Below, in pieces: positions 12,573 through 21,537 of a stretch of DNA of 64,000 bases (positions within the stretch are counted from its first letter, which is position 1; each line of letters starts with the position of its first letter). Where the stretch lies: NCBI GenBank assembly GCA_038503075.1, contig JBCAML010000007.1, positions 186,001-250,000 on the forward strand, read 5' to 3'. The position numbers and the translations under genes are program-made. This DNA is from Gyromitra esculenta. Lineage: Eukaryota > Ascomycota > Pezizomycetes > Pezizales > Discinaceae. Under the pieces are notes generated by a model that saw nothing but the letters and a program-made list of their open reading frames with translations, ran no database searches and was not told where the DNA came from.

Positions 12573-14501
12573 TTAAGTTTTCAATAAATTCCCCATCTTA
12601 TCCGCCGCCCTCCCTAAAATACTCTTCCTATGACTATCCTCATCCTCATCCTCATCATCGTCCTCGTCAAACCGACTCTCCTCCCTCCCTCCCTCCCCTG
12701 TCACCACCTGCCCACCAGTATCCCCCCTCTGCTCCAAATACTCCGGTGAATCCCTCATCGTAGTCCTCATCCCTCCCGGTCCAGCGCCCACACGGTCCAG
12801 ATCCGCAGTACGATGTCGTTCCATCGAGGACTCGCGAGCCGCCTTCTCAACCTCCCTCTCACGCGCTTCTTTCAGCTGCTGCTGCTCGGTATTCAAGAAC
12901 ACCGGCTCATGTTCGCGTTCGAATTCACCCGGGATGTGAGTTTGTCGAGCACCCGATGGGATGTCGTCGCGAGAAGATATACGTGCCATGTCTTCGCGGT
13001 CACGTTTAGGTTCTATACTCTCTGCCACGAGAGAACTGTATTTCTGGCCTGGACTGGTGATGTTGGAAGTTTCAGCACTCTTTCCTTTCGCGATCCTGAG
13101 AGCTTCTTGTTCGGTATCGCGGAGGTCTTGTTCAAGGTCTGAGCGATCACGGTTGGGTCTCGATGGTTGAGCGCGTTGCTCTTCTCTGCGTATACGATCT
13201 GCTTCGTTATCGCCTAGGCTTTTGCCATGTCCGATGGTATATCGTTCACCGGCGACTTCTCGACCGGACTGCTCACGATCTCGCTCCATCCTTTGTTCCA
13301 TTCTCGCTGCTCCTGTTTCCATCCCTCCACTGCCGCGGATGACGTACCGTCCTTCTAGCCGCTCGCGGTCCATACGCTCACGGTCCGTCCTCTCCCTATC
13401 TAAACGGGCCTGCTCAACCCTCTCCCGTTCTCCCCGTTCGCGGCCCATCTTCTCTCTCTCTAGCCGCTCCTTCTCCCTGCGCTCTTTCTCTACGCATTCT
13501 TCGGCCCGTGCCCGCTCTTCTCTGTCCTTATTAGTAGCTTGACCTGGATGCATAATAGTATACCTATCTTGTCGCTGATACCCTGCGGCCTCCTGGCCGA
13601 GGCCCGAAATATATGCACCGCCTCGATACGACACGGAGCTTGGGCCTCCGGATCCAGCTCTCATAGGGGTGTCGCGGGGTTCGGCTGGTGTCCTAGTGGA
13701 GTCACTAGCAGTAGTATACCCTCGGGAACTCTGGCCATAGATGTTTCCGGAACCAAAGCCAGTCCCAGAACTGGCATCATAGGGAGCTCCACCAATAATG
13801 TAGCGTTGGGTACCTGCGCTAGAGGCAGGTCCGGCACGGGAAGCAGTATCACCAGTCCTAGAAGTGTCTTCGCCTTTATAAGTTCGAGAATTCATACCAG
13901 TATCCGTATCCGTATCAGCGCCGGTACCAGCAGCGGTATCCTTATCCCCCACAATACTTCTACCTGCGGTATCAGTTCTATCGCCAGAACGGATCAGACC
14001 AAGATCGGCTGCCGTATCCCTAATAAACGACAATCCTGATCCTGCCGAATCCGCCCTCGCTCTCACTCCAATGCCGGAACCAGCAGGAATGTATCCAGCA
14101 CTCGCTCTGTCTCCACCTATCCTAGAATTATGGTCACCGCCCGTAGTAGCATAATCACGGATCCTGGTAGAAGGATTCCCGCCGATGGTATACGAGCGAG
14201 ATCCAGAGTTAGCACCTGCACTAGGACCGGATATGTAAGGTTCGACGTTTGTATTAGATTCCTTGAAGCCAGGAGAAGATACATGTTCAGGGGAAACAGT
14301 AGAAGTAGGGTTATTAGAAGATGGATTATTATAGCCTCTATCGTATCCTCCCCCTCGAGTGGTAGTAGTATTAACCGAAGGGTCATGTCTATCGCCGTCT
14401 ATACCCGTGGTTCTGCCACCAGCAGTCCTCATTTCTCCCCCGGTGGCTTCCAGAACCACCTCCCGAGTCGGCCCGCTCCTTCCGCCGGCGTTCGACGTCT
14501 G
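12573..14501 (-). CDS. Large disordered, charged open frame directly after Pil1, possible C-terminal extension
   Basis: 642 sense codons begin immediately after, and in the same frame as, the UGA that ends Pil1. The first in-frame ATG is at 14432-14430, which would give about 619 aa as a separate protein. Content: a Gly/Ser/Asp/Thr-rich N-terminal half, five degenerate copies of a Tyr-Thr/Ile-Ile-Gly motif (SYTIGG, RYIIGG, RYTIMHPG, RYVIRGSG, RYTIGHG), a central Arg/Glu-rich predicted helix (13380-13520), an acidic run of Asp/Glu near 12630-12665, and a short C-terminus KSILGRAADKMGNLLKT. No catalytic domain. The open length and biased but coherent composition argue it is coding. It could be a readthrough or spliced extension of Pil1, or its own gene; no promoter-sized gap separates the two. 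Confidence 0.6.
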   Translation of the reverse strand, partial: QTSNAGGRSGPTREVVLEATGGEMRTAGGRTTGIDGDRHDPSVNTTTTRGGGYDRGYNNPSSNNPTSTVSPEHVSSPGFKESNTNVEPYISGPSAGANSGSRSYTIGGNPSTRIRDYATTGGDHNSRIGGDRASAGYIPAGSGIGVRARADSAGSGLSFIRDTAADLGLIRSGDRTDTAGRSIVGDKDTAAGTGADTDTDTGMNSRTYKGEDTSRTGDTASRAGPASSAGTQRYIIGGAPYDASSGTGFGSGNIYGQSSRGYTTASDSTRTPAEPRDTPMRAGSGGPSSVSYRGGAYISGLGQEAAGYQRQDRYTIMHPGQATNKDREERARAEECVEKERREKERLEREKMGRERGERERVEQARLDRERTDRERMDRERLEGRYVIRGSGGMETGAARMEQRMERDREQSGREVAGERYTIGHGKSLGDNEADRIRREEQRAQPSRPNRDRSDLEQDLRDTEQEALRIAKGKSAETSNITSPGQKYSSLVAESIEPKRDREDMARISSRDDIPSGARQTHIPGEFEREHEPVFLNTEQQQLKEAREREVEKAARESSMERHRTADLDRVGAGPGGMRTTMRDSPEYLEQRGDTGGQVVTGEGGREESRFDEDDDEDEDEDSHRKSILGRAADKMGNLLKT

Positions 14502-15988
14502 TCAATCAGAATGAGCCCGATGTTGCTCATCCTCGCGACCGCGTGCCCCGTCCCCAGAAGCCAATATGGTAGGTTCCCGTTCACGGCGGGACTGGCGAGC
14601 CTTACCACTGTCTAAAAGTCGGGCACGCTCGTCCTCTCCGTCCGTGATGTCTTCGTATTGGTCGTCCTCGTCGCGTTGGGCACGATGACGATGATGCTCG
14701 TCTGCCAAGACCCACTCGCCGGAAGCGCGCTGCATGGGGCGGTCCTGATCTGTGAGGGAGATTCCTTCGCCGACGCGTGCTCCGCGGGTTCCGCGGCCGT
14801 GAGTACGATGTTGGCGAGAGCCGCGGACAGAGAGCCGGGAGCGAACGGCAGCCTTGGCTTCGATCCAGTTTGTGAGTGCGTCTTCACAATCCTGGATAAT
14901 TCTATATTTGAAGTCGGTTAGCTAATGGAATGCAAAGTAGGTGGAGTGATTTTAAACATACGCTTTACTAGCTTCATAACCGTCATAAGCTGGCCTCGTC
15001 TCTCCTGGCGTAACCGGTGTATCATCGACAAGTGCCAACAAATGTTTCCCGTACCCAGCGATCAGCGCCAGCTTCTCCGAGTGCTCTCTGAGTGCATCGA
15101 ACTGATACGTGAACGCCGCCTTGAGCTTCTCGCGAGTGATGTTCGAGAGCTGCGCTTCGGCGACAAGCGATTCCGCTTCAGCGCGGACAAGCTCCTGCTC
15201 GAGCACGACGACCTTGGGTGAATTTGGGTCCTTGTATTTCAGCTGCGCGATCTGGTCGGTAATCTTTTGCTTGCCTGTCGGTTTGCGCGCGAGTCAATGA
15301 CGCAATGCATGGTGGGACAGGGAAGAAGAAACTTACGATCTCGGCTAGGCTGCACGCTAGACTCGATGTTCCGGACACTCTTGACAGTTACACGATACTG
15401 ATCATACCGATCGATAAACTGGTCTTCGAGCTCGCCAATCTCGAAAATGAGCACACCCAGTTTATCGGTAATGTCAGAAACATCCTCGTCGCACTCCTCG
15501 CCCCAGATCGAGAGCTGACGAGCGACCTCGCGACGCTCGCGACCAACAAGCTCCATGGATCGCATTAGATTCTTCTCCATCTTCACCAGCTGTGAGAGCT
15601 TCCTTGATAGTTCGGGGCCACTGCAATAAAAAAGCGCATTAGCTGAATTATTCGTCTCAGAAAGTCTTGGGGAATCCTACTAAGCTCCAGCCATGGATTT
15701 ACGGAGACTATGTCCTGTAGAGGCTCCAGAATACATGAATACGTCAGCATGTTCCCTTTTAAACGTTTAATAGTTCTCGTTTGCGCTATAGAGATATATA
15801 CACCACGATAGCAACTGCTCGAGAGGACTTGAAGGGAATGGGGATTATAGAGTAGCATATTAGAGGGATCAACCTATGTTTGTTCCAAAGAGTCTTCCAA
15901 CCTTTGTAGTGCTCGGTGGTGGGGGTGGTTTCTCTATTTGCGACTGGGTCGGCGCCCGAGACTGGCGCATCGAGTAGGTGCGATGCAT
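14502..15988 (-). CDS. PIL1: Eisosome core component Pil1/Lsp1 (BAR-domain)
   Basis: Five exons fit in phase: 15874-15988, a 34-nt micro-exon 15681-15714, 15337-15620, 14962-15274 and 14502-14901 (381 aa to a UGA). The start MHRTYSMRQSRAPTQSQIE matches the highly conserved Pil1 N-terminus; the micro-exon supplies GHSLRKSMAGAY before GPELSRKLSQLVK. Conserved blocks follow: ISDKLGVLI-like VSDITDKLGVL, DRYDQYRV, SVQPSRDRK, VLEQELVRAEAESLVAEAQL and TPGETRPAYDGYEASK. Pil1/Lsp1 form half-pipe lattices that shape plasma-membrane furrows (eisosomes). The tail after DCEDALTNW is Arg/Glu/Asp-rich and runs into UGA followed by CAG. An alternative intron at 14499-14605 (GTAAGG to TTGACAG) would replace the tail with about 36 other codons. 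Confidence 0.93.
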
Positions 15989-16973
15989 TATTGGAGACTA
16001 TTACAATTACTGTGGATAGTGGTACTAGCGATGAGTAAGAAGGATGGGAAGTGTAGTGAAGGAAGATGAATATGTGGTGGGGATGCAGAGAAGAGGTTTA
16101 AGGTAGGGATGGCAATTCTATGAACAGGGATAATTCTAGATTCCGCAAGCGACGTTGTCGAATTATAATAATTCCTGTACGAAGATTAGAGACAGGAAAT
16201 GGATGTAGATAGGATGCGAGCAGAAAGAGCAGAAGAGGAAGAGGGGTGGTGATAAAAAGAGGTGGATGGATGGACGGATGGAGATGGAGACGAGCGGATC
16301 TGGAAATGCAGGTACCTTACATGTGACATCATCGGTCTCACTGCGTCATCACCATCACCATAGTCATCACCATCTCTGTGGGTGGAACCCGTCATCGCTT
16401 CTAGTGGAAGTCGTTACTCCCGATCTTGGGACTGGGCCTGGCCTATGGGAGCAGTGGAGATGTTCTCCACTTGACTTGTGTTACTTTGTTTCTCCTGCGT
16501 TACCTGGTTGCTGAGTTGAGGTTCGTACTCTTTCTGGTTTCCGGTGAAGAAAAACAGCAATTGCTGGAGTCTTTACCAGGAATCGAGATTGCAGGGTGGT
16601 ATGTAGAACTTTCTAGTCATGGGGTGAGCTCTCACCAGGAACGGAATTGCATACCGGACTGGTTGGCGTTGGCGTAGTCTACAGCGTGGGGATCGAGGAG
16701 AATGAGTCCAAGGTACGAAACATGTGTTTTGATGTTCACGTCACTCTTAAGCCTCGAAGTCTAGGCAGTCGAGTATCGGATGTTGTGGGGCCGATTGCGG
16801 CGTGAGGAGTCGAGCTGGGCTTGGAGAATGGCTTGGCTGGGGGGAGCCGCTTGCTTCGATTCCGCAAAGTAGCTAGGACTACGTGTGCTCCACTTTGTTC
16901 CACGACCCTACTCTGTAGTACTCTATTCTACCATACTACATAGCCTACTCCAATCACTCCATTCTACAGTACC

Positions 16974-17102
16974 CTGCTCTGCTCTGTTCTGCTCTGCTCT
17001 CTACTCTGCTCAACTTCACTCCAAAACGCTCTGCTCTGCTCTGCTCTGCTCTGCTCTACCCTACAATACAATACCCTACAATACCAATACCAATACCAAT
17101 GC
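16974..17102. repeat. CTCTG pentanucleotide and ATACCA microsatellite block
   Basis: Imperfect then perfect runs of CTCTG (16974-17000 and 17026-17056) followed by CCTACAATA and ATACCA repeats to 17102. The 165-codon frame crossing it is a by-product of the repeats. Confidence 0.85.
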
Positions 17103-17230
17103 CATCGCCCATCACCACCCCATCACAGAATCTCACATCACCACAAACCCTAACCCATCCCATATCTGCAGTTCCAATGCAGCCCACCCCAACCCTCCAT
17201 CCGATATCTATCTTAACGGTTTCGGTACGG

Positions 17231-17263
17231 CCCAACCCAACCCAACCCAACCCAACCCTAACC
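17231..17263. repeat. CCCAA tandem repeat ending in telomere-like CCCTAACCC
   Basis: Five CCCAA units run directly into CCCTAACCC, which matches the fungal telomere unit CCCTAA once with flank. Further single ACCCTAACCC-like sites lie at about 17147-17157 and 19375-19385. Such telobox sites bind Tbf1/Reb1-like factors in some fungi; function here is unproven. Confidence 0.7.
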
Positions 17264-17485
17264 CACTCCCACCATCCCCTCTCCCCGAAAATATTAATAC
17301 TATTAGAATCGCGACCACCAATCCTATGCCGTCCCATAGCATGCAGCATCCTAGAAGGCGCCGCGCCGCGCCGCACACATAATAAAACGGCTTGCATCCC
17401 CCAAGTTCTGATTCCAATTTTATTTTATTTTCTTGTCGTAAGCGAAGACCCTCTTTGTTCTTTGTGATAGGTATGTATGTACATA

Positions 17486-17610
17486 CTCGTATTCTCACGG
17501 CGTTTTTAAAACGGGCTAGGTCCGCATATCATACAAGCTGCCCTGAACTTAACCATATTTTACATGGGATGCAGAGGTAGCCCGTTTTAAAAACGTTATG
17601 AGAATACGAG
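17486..17610. mobile_element. MITE-like element with 33-bp terminal inverted repeats and TA duplication
   Basis: The left end 17486-17518 and right end 17578-17610 are inverted copies matching at 30 of 33 positions; the outer 11 bases (CTCGTATTCTC) are identical. Both ends are flanked by TA (17484-17485 and 17611-17612), as expected for a target-site duplication of the Tc1/mariner superfamily. The element is 125 bp with a 59-bp centre and no coding capacity, so it would be a non-autonomous miniature element. Confidence 0.7.
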
Positions 17611-18147
17611 TACTTATTTTTTTTGTTGGGGAGGAGGAGATCTAGGTAGATGGATGGAAGTTATGTTACTTCTTACGGCTGGCCGGCCTGCGGTTTTTGA
17701 TCGATCCTTTGCCCCAACATAAAGATACATGTGTGTGTATTGATAGGTAGGGGGCATGTAGGATACGCTGGTTGCTGGATTGATTTTTTTCTATTATCTA
17801 TTCCGAACGGGACTGTAGGTAGATAGCTACGGGAAGATAGGTAGATAGATAGACAAGACAGATAGCAGCCCGCGCAACCAGCTTCCGGGAGTAGGTAGGT
17901 AATAATGGTAGTCTAGTAGCAGAGTAGTGTGGTCCTCGGGGAGGGGGAGGGGAGGAATAACACTCTACCCAACCCATAAAACACGAAAAAGAGCAATAGC
18001 CCTCCTACCAAAAAGACCAACCCCCCCATCCTACATTCATCCATTCATCCCTATTCTATCTACCACTCGAAAAGGAAAGAAAAAAAGGACTAGCTAGTTC
18101 TTGTTTAATTGTTCGCCCCCCCCTCCTCCCCTACAAATAACAACGAG

Positions 18148-18825
18148 ATGCTGCACTACACGCCCACAAAAACCGGCTTCACAAACTCATTCCGCTACCT
18201 GCACCGCCGTCTCGCACCAGAACTGACGCAGCGAGACTGGGACGCAGCGTTCACGCGTCTGCACTCCCTGCACGCTTCCATCTCGGCGTATAATTCCGGA
18301 TACGGCGTGATCGTGGACTCGCTGGAAGCCAATCCGTCTGCGGTGCCGCCTGAGCGGTTTCAATGCGATTTCACGTCCGCCAGGGCGGCGCCGGGGGTCA
18401 CGCTTGCGGCGGCAAGAAGGATAAAGAGACGGCTGCGCGAGATGGAGGTGTGGCTGAGGGATGAGTTGGGGACGCTGGAGGAGTATGAGAGGGAGTATAG
18501 AGCCGGTGTTGTGTTGGGCAGGATGCGGATGAGTAATGGGGAACTGGACCATGTGGTTGCATATACGAAGAGCTGGGGAGTCAATGGAGAAGGTGGAATG
18601 GGAGATGGGCCGGATAGGGTGCTGAGGGAGGCTGGGAGCTGGCTGGTGTTTGAGAAGACGGGCGGGGACGAGTGGGAGGTTGTGAGGGTTTTGCTGAGGG
18701 AGAAGTACGAAGAGGTGGGAGCGGCAGAGTGTTCGGGGTTGAAGGTTGGGACGGTGGCAAGGAGGCCGAGTGGGATTGGGATTGAGGGGGGGGAATTGAG
18801 GAGGAGACAGTCTGGGTCCTGGTGA
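18148..18825 (+). CDS. Uncharacterised protein, single exon
   Basis: 225 aa from the ATG at 18148; the frame extends further 5' but without an ATG. I do not recognise the family. Residues 1-40 contain TPTKTGFTNSFRYLHRRL and a WDAAF segment; residues about 75-130 are rich in Arg/Glu and probably helical (RRIKRRLREMEVWLRDELG, then EEYEREYRAG). The third codon positions are strongly G/C-biased, unlike the flanking DNA, which supports coding. No signal peptide or membrane segment. It lies tandem with NAA38, 589 bp upstream of its start. Probably a cytoplasmic helical protein of fungi; function unknown. Confidence 0.65.
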   Translation: MLHYTPTKTGFTNSFRYLHRRLAPELTQRDWDAAFTRLHSLHASISAYNSGYGVIVDSLEANPSAVPPERFQCDFTSARAAPGVTLAAARRIKRRLREMEVWLRDELGTLEEYEREYRAGVVLGRMRMSNGELDHVVAYTKSWGVNGEGGMGDGPDRVLREAGSWLVFEKTGGDEWEVVRVLLREKYEEVGAAECSGLKVGTVARRPSGIGIEGGELRRRQSGSW

Positions 18826-19414
18826 TATTTGGAGTTTTGGGGTTGAGGCGTTGGGGCGTATGATACCTACTGTTTTTTCTGGAAGGCGAATTATGGTTGT
18901 TTTATTGCTATTGTTGGGGTTTATTGTGGAGCGAATGGTCATTTCGATATACCGCCCTCGATATCACCTATCCGTCGACCTCAATTCACGATCAATTGCA
19001 ATTGACTGCACCCCTTATCGGAACATCGTGGACAGGGAACCGAGTGATCGCTGATGACCGGCGATCGACAACCAAGCCGCGATAAAGTCGCACGTTATCC
19101 ATGTACATCCGAGTAGATAGGGAGAGAAAAGCAATCCAGTCAGTACTCAAAAAACGGGATGAAATCAAAAATAGCTGTGCTGAAGATATCGGACCAAACC
19201 GGGGGTGGGTGGGTGGGTGCAGCAGCTGTGCAGCAGCAACTCCTGCAGTGCACGAGGGAATGCTGGACCTGCCCAATCCGTCCCCCCGATAACCATACAT
19301 GTAGCCTTGAGATAACCGCAAAGCCTCCCCGTTGCCACTTCCAGCTTCCGCATCCCCAAACTCGGCACCCACCCAACCCTAACCCACTCCGCTACACCAC
19401 AAACCCAGCCCAAC

Positions 19415-19887
19415 ATGAATCTCGACCCCACCATAGCAACAACAATGTCCTTCGACACCACCCCCACTCCCACCCCTTCTCCATCCCCCTACCTCCAATC
19501 CTTCATCTCCAGAACCCTCCGCATAACCACCACCGACACACGCGTCTTTGTCGGCGAACTAAAATGCACCGATAAAGTATCTCTCCCTAGTGCTGCTCTA
19601 TCTATCCTTGCTCCATTTCCCTGCTGACGGTGGGGGGGCTGTAGGCGAAAAATTTGATACTATCGCAGACGCACGAGTATCGGTATCCGTCGGTGCATGA
19701 ATTGGCTGTTGCCGCGGCTGGAGATGTGGATGTGAATGTGGCGGAGGAGGAGAAAGGGGAGGGCGAGGGGGCGGATAGTCTTATGGTGGATTTGAAGAGT
19801 CGGTATATTGGGCTGGTGGTTGTGCCGGGGGAGTATATTGTTAAAGTTGAAGTTGAGGACGGGCCTGTGGGGAGGCCGAGGTTCTGA
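19415..19887 (+). CDS. NAA38: LSM-domain auxiliary subunit of the NatC N-acetyltransferase
   Basis: Two exons, 19415-19576 and 19645-19887 (134 aa), with a GT-AG intron after CTDK. After a Thr/Pro/Ser-rich N-terminus, the Sm fold is clear: strand TLRITTTDTRVFVGELKCTDKAKNLILS split by the intron, then QTHEYRYPS, and the second Sm motif YIGLVVVPGEYIVKVEVED. The VGL-VPG-IVKIE pattern is typical of LSMD1/NAA38, which partners Naa30 and Naa35 in acetylating Met-hydrophobic N-termini on ribosomes. The acidic insert between the motifs (EEEKGEGEGAD) is longer than in many relatives. A telobox-like ACCCTAACCC lies about 30 bp upstream of the start. Confidence 0.85.
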
Positions 19888-20386
19888 GTGTGGTGGTAGG
19901 GTTGAAGGTTGTGTGGGGGTTTTATGATACGGGAGATGGATGGATAGATATGGAGGTTGTATTACTATGGACTAGGTTTCGCATATACGGATTATGGGAT
20001 TAAAGGGCTACGAGTGATGTGGTGTGAATTACGAATAGAAGCACGAGTAATGGGCCACAAGACATCCAGTCTCCGCTATACCCCTTTCCTGCACACCCAC
20101 ATGTCCAATCTCTACGCCCACACTCTTGTCTAACCATTCCCTCCCAAACGCAACTACACAACCCAGAGGAGTGAATTTTTTTTGTTTATATATTCCCATT
20201 CGAATACAGCATTCCCTCCCCTCTCTTCCCCACGAGCCCCTCAAGATTTTTCCCTTCAAAAAAAACCCTTCTCGAGGAAAAAGAGAAAAAAAAAGAATCC
20301 CACATAGCCCCCCACCCTGCCATTCCCTTTTATGACGAAAAAAAAAACGGTAAAAAACACGCGGAAAAAACACAAAAAGAGGCGTT

Positions 20387-21095
20387 TTAGAATTTGTTGA
20401 ACGACTTTGTAGCTTTTCCGGTGCGGGGGAGTACGCGGAGGACGTTGAAGCGGACCTATTGTTGTTAACTTACACACACACGAACAACAGGAGCAGGGGG
20501 GGAGGTACGGTCTTGGATAGAGGCCTGCATTGGCCAACAGTCACCTGGTCGCCTTCCTCAACACGGAAAGCGGGAGAGACGTGGGCAGCGAGGTTCTTGT
20601 GGCGCTTCTCGTAACGGTTGTATTTGGGGATGTAGTGCAGGTATTCACGGCGGATGATGAGGGTGCGGTGCATCTTGGTGGAGACGACGGTGCCGGTGAG
20701 GATACGGCCGCGGATGGAGATGAGGCCGGTGAAGGGGCATTTCTTGTCTACGGGGTTGGTTGGATTGGTCAGTTGTGGTGTTGCTATACAGTGATTTGTG
20801 ATGTTTGGGCTGTGGCTGTTTTTTTTATATTGCTATTTTCGATATATTGGGTGCTTTTCTTGCTGGGTATTCTCTCTGTCCCCTCCCCAACAACATAGCA
20901 GCAGCAGGACGACTAACCGATATAGGTCCCCTCAATCGCGTTCTTGGGAGTCTTGAATCCCAACCCAACATCCTTATACCATCTCCTCCCACCCTTTCCG
21001 ACTCTGCGCTTCGCAGGACGGGTCTTGTTGGCGAGGAAGATGTGGGGCTGCTTCTGGAACGCCCTCTCGGACTGCACGGTCAGTTCGGTGGCCAT
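20387..21095 (-). CDS. RPS11: 40S ribosomal protein uS17 (S11)
   Basis: Three exons, 20918-21095, 20509-20747 and 20387-20455 (161 aa, the usual length), all phases consistent. The start [20 protein letters not shown] and the block [20 protein letters not shown] match eukaryotic S11; exon 2 holds DKKCPFTG, the uS17 core [19 protein letters not shown] and [20 protein letters not shown]; exon 3 gives the tail [10 protein letters not shown]. It binds 18S rRNA in the small subunit body. Its 3' end converges on NAA38, leaving about 500 bp between the stop codons. Intron-rich structure is typical of fungal ribosomal protein genes. Confidence 0.96.
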
Positions 21096-21537
21096 GATGC
21101 TGCTGTGAAGATGTTTGTCGTTGAATTGGCGGGCAGCGGGGGGGACGGGCGGCTTTGTCGTTGGTGGTGATAATTTCGGCGGTGGGCGTGAATATGGGGG
21201 GAGCGGTGGGATTTGTCGCTGGTGTGAGCAGGGCGGGTTGTGGGGGGGACTGTTGGGGGTTGAGCCCTGATCTTATCTAATCCGATACGTATAATCTAAT
21301 CATGTATCGCATCCATCTAATCTTGCATCTAATCTCAGCGGTAACCAGATTGCCCCGTCCAGAAAGCAAAACAACAACAAACACGATCGCGACTTCCCCA
21401 TCGCTTCGTATTTACATGTCGCTCTGCTTCTCCACCACATCACAGTGCAACTCCACCACAAAGAAAATACATAGAATACCCCCAAAGGAGGAGGGCCTAT
21501 TTCCTCTGCCCCTCTCCCACTAACCCCGCACAGCACA
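21096..21537. promoter_or_regulatory. Divergent promoter region between RPS11 and SPC7
   Basis: The RPS11 (-) and SPC7 (+) start codons are 442 bp apart. G-rich runs on the plus strand at about 21140-21260 correspond to C-rich tracts upstream of RPS11. No exact ribosomal-protein promoter box is recognised with confidence. Confidence 0.45.

Larger units (their letters stand above)
15989..18147. other. Intergenic region with simple repeats and a small element
   Basis: Separates Pil1 (-) from the 18.1-kb gene (+). Pyrimidine-rich and purine-rich tracts on the Pil1 side (16200-16280) may belong to its leader. It contains a CTCTG/ATACCA microsatellite block, a CCCAA tandem ending in CCCTAACCC, a GCC-rich palindrome-like patch near 17358-17374 and a MITE-like inverted repeat, each listed separately. 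Open frames here are driven by the repeats and are not genes. Confidence 0.5.

Noticed and set aside
14130..14615. 161-codon plus frame opposite the Pil1-adjacent ORF
   Set aside because: Antisense shadow of a Gly/Asp/Thr-rich frame; Arg/Ser-rich composition is the expected complement.
16885..17382. 165-codon plus-strand frame
   Set aside because: Generated by CTCTG, ATACCA and CCCAA repeats; composition follows the repeats and no ATG-led conserved sequence exists.
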